In this document: positions 57,920-64,000 of the stretch, in pieces | Position numbering within the stretch: the stretch's first letter is position 1 | How the letters are laid out: each line of letters opens with the position of its first letter | Assembly (NCBI RefSeq): GCF_036850765.1 | Contig: NC_089495.1 | Span: 64,766,410-64,830,409, forward strand | Reading direction: 5' to 3' | Source: Saccopteryx bilineata | Lineage: Eukaryota > Chordata > Mammalia > Chiroptera > Emballonuridae | Length of the DNA: 64,000 nucleotides | Notes under the pieces: model-generated | The model's database searches: none | What the model was told of the DNA's origin: nothing | The model's input: only the letters and a program-made list of their open reading frames with translations | Made by a program: the position numbers and the translations under genes

Positions 57920-58125
57920 TAAAAAATTATTTATTTATTTATTTATTTTTAGAGAGGAGAGAGAGAAGGAGAGAGAGGAGAGACAGACAGAGAGAGAGAA
58001 GGGGGGAGGAGCTGGAAGCATCAACTCCCATATGTGCTTTGACCAGGTAAGCCCAGGGTTTCGAACCGGTAACCTCAGCATTTCCAGGTCGACACTTTAT
58101 CCACTGCGCCACCACAGGTCAGGTA
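57920..58125 (-). mobile_element. SINE-B in the antisense L1
   Basis: On the minus strand: ACCTGACCTGTGGTGGCGCA head, box B GGTTCGAAACC, GCACATATGGGAGTTGATGC, a CT-rich tract and an (AAAT)n tail. An 18-bp TSD with one mismatch lies at 57902-57919 and 58126-58143 (ATATGATGATATAATTTT). Confidence 0.94.
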
Positions 58126-58305
58126 ATATGATAATATAATTTTTATCCTTTATATATTTTGTTTATTTTCTATCATGTTAATCTTATCTTTTGTTGATTT
58201 AGAGTTAGAAGGTTTTTGTCATGTGTTATATTCCATAATAGATTTTAACACAATTCGTGGGATCCTAGTTTTCCATTTTCCTATTTTCATTAGAATTTTA
58301 CATTC

Positions 58306-58583
58306 GGCCTGAGGCAGTGGCTCAGAAGAGAGAATATCCAACTGGGATGCTTAGGACCCAGGTTCAAAATCCCAAGGTTGCCGGCTTGAGTGCAGGCTTG
58401 CCACCTTGAGCACGGGGTCGCCGGCTTGAGCATGGTATCACAGACACATGATACCTCCAAGTCATGGAACATATGAGAAAGCAATCAATGAACAACTAAG
58501 GTGCTGCAACAATGAGATGATGCTTCTCATCTCACTCAGTCCATCTCTCCTTGTCTATCCCTCTCTCTTGCTAAAAAAAAAAA
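58306..58583 (+). mobile_element. SINE-C
   Basis: GGCCTGAGGCAGTGGCTCAG head, box B GGTTCAAAATCC, GCTTGAG units, CATATGAGAAAGCAATCAAT, a CT-rich tail and poly(A). The TSD AGAATTTTACATTC (14 bp) lies at 58292-58305 and 58584-58597. Confidence 0.94.
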
Positions 58584-58597
58584 AGAATTTTACATTC

Positions 58598-59711
58598 AAT
58601 CAGATGACATAATCAATATTAGATTTGCAATTTGTTTGTAATTTTATTATTTTCTGCATTTTTATGGTTGCTTATTGTTATTGATCTATTTTAATTCAAC
58701 AGGCTAAAAATAATTTTCATTCTAGAAATTAAGTGACTTTCAGAGTAATCCAACATGTTGAAAAGAAATGCTACTTTGACCTTTTAGAGGTGACTCAAAT
58801 TATAAAGTAAAACAAAGAAACAGACTAGGTACTGCAGACCCAGGCTACCGAGAGGGGTGCTGCTACTTTGTTGTCAGGTCTATCAACCCACCACCATTTT
58901 TATAGTCAATGACTGCCACCCAGGAGAAAAATGTCATAGTGAAGACGCTGTCATTGATGTAAGGTCAGCTTCAGCAAAAGACAATCCTTATGATTATGCT
59001 TTCTAGTCAACATATCAGCTTCACAGCAGTATGTCCCTTGCTTCACTGCTGCTTTCTAGATGCATCTTGACTTCATGTGTCTGAGGGAATTTAAATTACA
59101 TCCAGAATTTTGTAGCTTTTAATGCTTCTGAGAATGTAGATATTTAGTTTTCTAGCAGTATAGTAAGACATTCTTCATTCATGTATACAAACTTCATTCT
59201 TTACAATAATTATCACCAACATAATTTTAAAGAGATTACAAATATATAATTAATATAAATTGCTTTATAAAATGTAAGACTTACTAATCTGTTAAAACAG
59301 ATTTAATTAAGGGTACACTGTATAAATCCATGTGACTAAATTGGTTTTATATTTTATCTATGTCTTTACAAACTAATGGATAAGAATATATAGTTCATGA
59401 ATAAAATATTGATGAATATTTATTTTTAGGTAGGTTTATAGAAGTTTCTTTTCTAACAGGTTTTTATTATAATAAGATTATGTTTTTTCTCTATAATAAA
59501 TGTCATATCATAGCAATTGAGGTACTTGTTTTATTAAAATAAGTAAGTGATAGCTTATTTTAGCTACAATATGTATATAAAAGGGATTATTTTACTTCAT
59601 ATAGGAAGGTAGACTACTAGTATTCTGCTTAAGAAGGATTTAAAATTTCTTCCAATTCTGACTCATGCTCCCTAAAAATTGTAGTTAATGTGATAAGCAA
59701 AATCCTAGATT
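58598..59711. other. Unassigned AT-rich sequence
   Basis: No gene or repeat was recognised. The part near 58800-59050 is more complex and repeat-free. Confidence 0.45.
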
Positions 59712-60023
59712 TCTTTTTTTTTTGCCAGAGACAAAGAGAGTCAGAGAGAGGGCTAGATAGAGGCACACAGACAGGAAGAGAGAGAGAGAGAGATGAAAGC
59801 ATCAATTCTTTGTTGTAGTACTTTAGTTGTCCATTGATTGCTTTCTCATGTATGCCTTGACCGTGAGGCTACAGCAGACCGAGTGACACCTTTCTTGCTC
59901 AAGCCAGTGACCCTGGGCTCAAGCTGGTGAGCTTTGCTCAAGCTGGCGACCCCGGGGTTCTGAACCTGGGTTCTCCGCATCCCAGCCCAATGCTCTATCC
60001 ACTGCGCCACTACCTGATAAGGC
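59712..60023 (-). mobile_element. SINE-C
   Basis: On the minus strand: GCCTTATCAGGTAGTGGCGC head, box B GGTTCAGAACC, GCTTGAGC units, CATACATGAGAAAGCAATCA, a CT-rich tract and poly(A). Possible TSDs around CTAGATTTCTTTT and CTGGATCTTTTC are imperfect. Confidence 0.9.
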
Positions 60024-60619
60024 CTGGATCTTTTCCAATAAAATAGTTTACCAATGGGTATGGTCACTATGTTAACTTAAGTACTTACACATTGCATAAC
60101 ATCTTTTGCTTTCTTGTTATCTCTTTACCTAGTTGCCTAGGATCCTCCTTCCTTCTGTGTCTCCAAGGAAGTATCAAACCAAATAAGACCCACCTTTTGC
60201 AGGCCCATAAATTTAGTATGCTCTCTGTAAGGCTACTTAGTTGTTTTCAATCAGCTGTGGTTAAAAAGAAAGCATACTATATTTTTCATTTTAGCTTAAA
60301 CAGGTTTTTATACGTGATACTTAGCATAAAATTGTCTGGCTCATTAATAAACTGAGTGTTTGATAACCATTTAGCTGTTGAATATTTGTGTGTTTTATCA
60401 GTGAGAATGCAGAGAAAGATCCTGGATGTTGAGGTTGCATACAAATATTGCTTTTATTAAAAATATTTGATGGATTTGACTTTGGTTTCGGTTTTCTAAT
60501 TTTTAATCACATACCAGAAATGTCTTCTATTATAGATACACTATCAATTCCTTACCCTTTGATGATACTTACATAGAAACAGAAATAAAGTATTTTTAAC
60601 ATTTTAATCAGAAAATAAG
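60024..60619. other. Unassigned sequence
   Basis: No gene or repeat was recognised. An 87-codon plus-strand frame has no recognisable feature. Confidence 0.5.
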
Positions 60620-60627
60620 CTGGTTTT

Positions 60628-60958
60628 GCCTGACCATGGGGTGGTGCAGTGGATAGAGCGTCGGACTGATATGTGAAGGACCCAGGTTCGAGATCCCGAG
60701 GTCGCCAGCTTGAGCATGGGCGCATCTAGTTTGAGTAAGGCTCACCAGCTTGAGCACAAGATCTCTGGCTCGAGCAAGGGGTCACTCTGTCTGCTGTAGC
60801 CCCTTGGTCAAGGCACATATGATAAATCAATCAATGAACAACTAAGGAGCCGCAATGAAGAATTGATGTTTTTCATCTCTCTCCCTTCCTGTCTATCTGT
60901 CCCTATCTGTCTCTCTCTCTCTCTCTGTCTCTGCCACAAAAAAGAAAAAATAAATAAA
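60628..60958 (+). mobile_element. SINE-C, full length
   Basis: GCCTGACCATGGGGTGGTGC head, box B GGTTCGAGATCC, GCTTGAGC units, CACATATGATAAATCAATCA, CT-rich tail and A-rich end. The TSD CTGGTTTT lies at 60620-60627 and 60959-60966. Confidence 0.92.
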
Positions 60959-60966
60959 CTGGTTTT

Positions 60967-61467
60967 TAATTTATACAACTAGTTTTATGTTTAGGGACCT
61001 CTCAATAAATGTGACAAATGCAGCAAATGTATATAAAAAAGAACGGTTAAAAATGTTCAAGAAAAAGCATTTTGTCAGTTTGGAATTTAACTGTAATGGA
61101 CTCATTTTCTCAGTTCTTTTAAATGAGTTACATTAATCCAAGAATGTCTGAATTGTTATTTTGTTTTAACCATATTTTTTAGAGAATTGACAATACAGAT
61201 CATTGACTTTCTCAAAAACTTGCCAAATTAGTGGTGTGTGATAATGTCTATGATGAACTCTTGTTATGAAAAAACAACTACTTGCATTTTTTAAGCTCTC
61301 TTCAAATGAAAGTGCTAATTGCTCATAACTGGTTAATATTTTTCTATGGTATGTTCCATGACCTTTATAAAACAAGTTTTCTAATATGTTGCATATTACA
61401 TAAAGTATACTAATCTTAACATATAAAAATGGTTTAATTTTAAATTTTTCCCAAACAAACTTACTTT
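60967..61467. other. Unassigned AT-rich sequence
   Basis: No gene or repeat was recognised. Confidence 0.5.
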
Positions 61468-61480
61468 AATTTCCTCTCTG

Positions 61481-61570
61481 TGATGTGGAGATGTTTTCTC
61501 TAAATCTATGTGCTCTGGTTGACCAATGTCACCCAGAAATTTAATTGCTAAATTTAATTATCTAAAAAAA
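61481..61570 (+). mobile_element. Very short 5'-truncated L1 3' end
   Basis: TGATGTGGAGATGTTTTCTC through CTGGTTGACCAATGTCACCC to a short poly(A). This is the last 90 bp of the L1 type also seen at 16758. Imperfect 13-bp flanks AATTTCCTCTCTG (61468-61480) and AATTTCATCCCTG (61571-61583) match at 11 positions, consistent with an old TSD. Confidence 0.8.
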
Positions 61571-61583
61571 AATTTCATCCCTG

Positions 61584-62397
61584 ATAAATAGACCATTAAA
61601 AAATATATCATTATCTTTTTGTATGTTGTCTAAGTATTTAAAGCTCAAAGATTCATAAGAATATCAAAGTCCTGATAATACCCTTTATTTTAAAGCACAC
61701 ATTCTGTATTTAATCTAGTCAACTAACTTATACTAGGCAACTTTTTACTTTTAGACCTTAAGAAAGAAAATTGATTAAAAATAAAAAAATAATTAGATGT
61801 CAAATTATTTACATACATAAAATAGATTAAAAAATATGACTTCTGAAAATGTGAAAAAATTCTAAAACAAGTTTTTTGTGATTAAAATACATTTATATAT
61901 ATTAAGGTTTGTTTGAAACCATATTATGTATTTTCATAAGTTTTTTGGTTTGAAATGCGTGTTAAATTTCACACTGTATCAGTTAAAGCTTTATTCTTGA
62001 TCCTAAATTCTCAATACATTAGAATTGTATATTTAGTGAACTGGTTGTGATAGGAGATGAAAAAGGAGTAAAAATGAAAGGACAGGGAGGGAGTAATATG
62101 AGAGAAAATGAGGAATAGAAACAGAAAGTGAGTCTGAACTCTCTGTACTCCCATTGACTTTCCAAGTCCTCATTCCAGTCTCTAATACATGCCCTACTTC
62201 TATTTTTAAAGTCTTATAATTGTCTATAAAATGTTTAAGCCCTTTTATAGTTATTTTCACTATTTGAAACTAAAACAATATTAAATATTATAACAAAATA
62301 TCTTTATAAAAACATTTAAGGGTTTATACCTACATTTCAAAAATGTCAGCAATATGTAACTAAGCAAATATATTTCTGTCATGTTATTCATATATAA
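61584..62397. other. Unassigned AT-rich sequence
   Basis: No gene or repeat was recognised. Confidence 0.5.
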
Positions 62398-62409
62398 AAA
62401 ACACCCATG

Positions 62410-62816
62410 GCCCTGGCCGGTTGGCTCAGCGGTAGAGCGTCGGCCTAGCGTGCGGAGGTCCCGGGTTCGATTCCGGCCAGGGCACACAGGAGAAGAGCCC
62501 ATTTGCTTCTCCACCCCTCCGCCACACCTTCCTCTCTGTCTCTCTCTCCCCCTCCCGCAGCCAAGGCTCCATTGGATCAAAGATGGCCCGGGCGATGGGG
62601 ATGGCTCTGTGGCCTCTGCCTCAGGCGCTAGAGTGGCTCTGGTCGCAACATGGCGACGCCCAGGATGGGCAGAGCATCGCCCCCTGGTGGGCGGAGCGTC
62701 GCCCCATGGTGGGCGTGCCGGGTGGATCCCGGTCGGGCGCATGCGGGAGTCTGTCTGACTGTCTCTCCCTGTTTCCAGCTTCAGAAAAATGCAAAAAAAA
62801 AAACCCCCAAAAAAAT
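62410..62816 (+). mobile_element. SINE-A, long subfamily, young
   Basis: A near-consensus head GCCCTGGCCGGTTGGCTCAG with boxes A and B, complete body and A-rich tail. The TSD AAAACACCCATG lies at 62398-62409 and 62817-62828. It has the two-unit form (GGTGGGCGGAGCGTCGCCCC follows the first unit). Open frames of up to 180 codons run across it on both strands and are artefacts of its low stop-codon density. Confidence 0.96.
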
Positions 62817-62828
62817 AAAACACCCATG

Positions 62829-63944
62829 CCTATAGAAAAATACACTGATAATGGCAGATACCATGATATTGAAATAAGTTGAAATATATTAGCACAAATA
62901 AAAGGTATTAAGAAAAACTAGAGCCAAATAACATTTTCATATTGCTATGGAAATAGTAAAGAAATGAATATAAAATGAGAAAATTGACTTACCTGTCTAC
63001 TCAGGCGACCTCACCCAAGTATGGCTTCATTTTTGGAAAAAAATTAGACTACATTTTCCTGGTGCAAATGTCAGATTCTTATTAAATTATCACCTTTTTA
63101 ATTTATTGAGAAGTCTACATTACCTACAAAAGCTAATAAGTAGAAAAAAAGATGAATCGGTGACTTTTTCAGTGTAAATTAATCCTCTGTATTGCAGTAA
63201 TCTTATATTTCCTAGATTACAGAATAAAGAAGTGCTGCATAGCAATCATTATTGTTCCCTCAAGCTTTTAGGCTAATGCAAAAAGTCCGTCCCAATTAGA
63301 TATTAGACATTTTATGAAGGCATCATGCTATTGCAATGATTCCCAAGGACTTTATTGATAAGGGTTACAAGATAGGAAGTGAAGCCATCCTCCACAGGAA
63401 CTGGGCAGGGAAAGGACATACAGGAGATGAAGCAGCAGCACTCTATGAAATGTGTTAGTTTTTCTATAAAGATTTTTCAGGTTAACATACTTTCAAATAA
63501 GAAAATGTATTTACTAAGGAAATGTTAAAATGATCTAGTTAATAATCTCTTCTATAACACCTAAGAAGATAATTTTATATTAATTGACATGATATTCTGA
63601 ATAAAGGTGTTTGAAAATTGATATTAGTATAACATATTTTTAAAACAGTGTCCACTAATAGTATAGGTGGAGTATTTATTTTTTATCTTTGGAAGAATAG
63701 TTTTTCTTTAACAAGTTAAAGCCAGTGCTATTTTGGGAGTCTAAGATTTAGAACCATAGTTCTTTATTGTGCCTAAAATAAGGCATTGCATTTTGTTTAC
63801 ATATTATTTGATTTGAAGAAGATTGAAAAAGCAAAACAGTATGTATATGTTTGTATACACATAAATATACTTTCTTGTAAATATGAATACAGAATATATT
63901 ACTTTGTATAGTTTACTTTGTTTTGTTTCGGTTTTGTTTTGTCC
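62829..63944. other. Unassigned AT-rich sequence
   Basis: No gene or repeat was recognised. Confidence 0.5.
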
Positions 63945-64000
63945 CTTAGCGAGAGAAAGAGAGAGAGAAAAGGCAGACAGGCAGACAAGAGGTGAGAAAC
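63945..64000 (-). mobile_element. SINE-C tail, cut by the window edge
   Basis: The GAGAGAAAGAGAGAGAGAAA and GGCAGACAGGCAGACAAG sequence followed by GGTGAGAAAC is the inverted CT-rich tail of SINE-C. A T-rich (TTTTG)n stretch just before it is the poly(A) end. The rest lies beyond the window. Confidence 0.75.

Larger units (their letters stand above)
53270..58190 (-). mobile_element. Decayed antisense L1 hosting at least six insertions
   Basis: L1 sequence is readable in order on the minus strand. The 3' UTR lies at 53270-53390 and 54660-54990. ORF2 lies at 55346-55525 (TGCTGCAATGAACCTACAGG), 55893-56530 (TATAGTGGCTGCACCAATCT), 56800-57128 (AGTATTATGTCATCTGCAAA) and 57764-57920 (TTGTCATATATGGCCTTTAT). 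No frame is intact. A part of ORF2 is missing near 56530-56795, where an LTR fragment sits. Confidence 0.85.

Noticed and set aside
62410..62485. tRNA gene call for the SINE heads (here and at the other SINE-A to D copies)
   Set aside because: They keep pol III boxes but lack a full cloverleaf with an acceptor stem and continue into SINE bodies, so they are SINE heads and not tRNA genes.
62281..62823. 180-codon minus-strand open frame and a 125-codon plus-strand frame
   Set aside because: Both lie across a SINE-A copy with a clear TSD. Similar frames recur in every GC-rich SINE-A (for example 37892-38390 and 53546-54017), in several frames at once, so they are by-products.
1..64000. CRISPR arrays, operons, prophages or bacterial genes
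   Set aside because: No regularly spaced repeats or dense coding were seen. The repeat content is mammalian throughout.

Overview
This window looks like intergenic or intronic DNA from a bat. No host protein-coding exon can be supported in it, and everything recognisable is a transposable element, an ancient mammalian repeat, a simple repeat, or a stretch of unassigned AT-rich sequence. The best clue to the organism is the density of tRNA-derived SINEs of several families, all with intact or decayed pol III box B sequences, together with fairly well preserved hAT and mariner DNA transposons. Recent DNA-transposon activity is known in bats and is rare in other mammals. The SINEs do not match the horseshoe-bat Rhin-1 head or the usual vespertilionid VES body as I remember them. 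An emballonurid-like or other yangochiropteran bat is my best guess, held with low confidence.

SINE labels used below. SINE-A: about 375-400 bp, head starting near GGCCCTGGCCGGTTGGCTCA, tail ending GAAAAATACAAAA. SINE-A-old: a diverged relative of SINE-A with a different body. SINE-B: about 200 bp, head CCTGACCTGTGGTGGCGCAG, with a (CT)n tail. SINE-C: about 300-440 bp, head GCCTGACCAGGCGGTGGC, with repeated 'GCTTGAGC' units and a CT-rich tail. SINE-D: about 200 bp, head CCCTGGCTGGATAGCTCAG, ending AAATCAATAAA. Many copies have clean target-site duplications (TSDs), given per entry, so their ends are known to the base.

Layout. 1-19 kb is mostly unassigned AT-rich sequence with old MIR and L2 fragments, a 371-bp hAT element at 3893, a tiny U2 snRNA-derived insertion at 7870 inside a mariner-type MITE, and several stretches of more complex composition that may be conserved non-coding elements. 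19-30 kb carries SINE-A, -B and -C copies. 30.1-31.4 kb is a full-length 1.28-kb mariner with both inverted repeats, TA duplications and a transposase pseudogene that keeps its D,D34D catalytic triad. 32-45 kb is sparse sequence with SINEs and a 563-bp hAT element at 40742. 45-52 kb is dense: nested SINEs, L1 fragments in both orientations, a solo LTR with an L1 inserted in it, and a solo LTR inserted in a SINE. 53.3-58.2 kb is a single decayed antisense L1 invaded by at least six other elements. 58-64 kb returns to sparse sequence with SINE-C, SINE-A and a short L1 3' end.

There is no pathway or operon to describe. The interest lies in the order of insertions that can be read from the nesting, the near-complete mariner, an unclassified DNA transposon with ambiguous target duplication, a U2 snRNA chimera, and a few unique-looking segments worth a conservation test.
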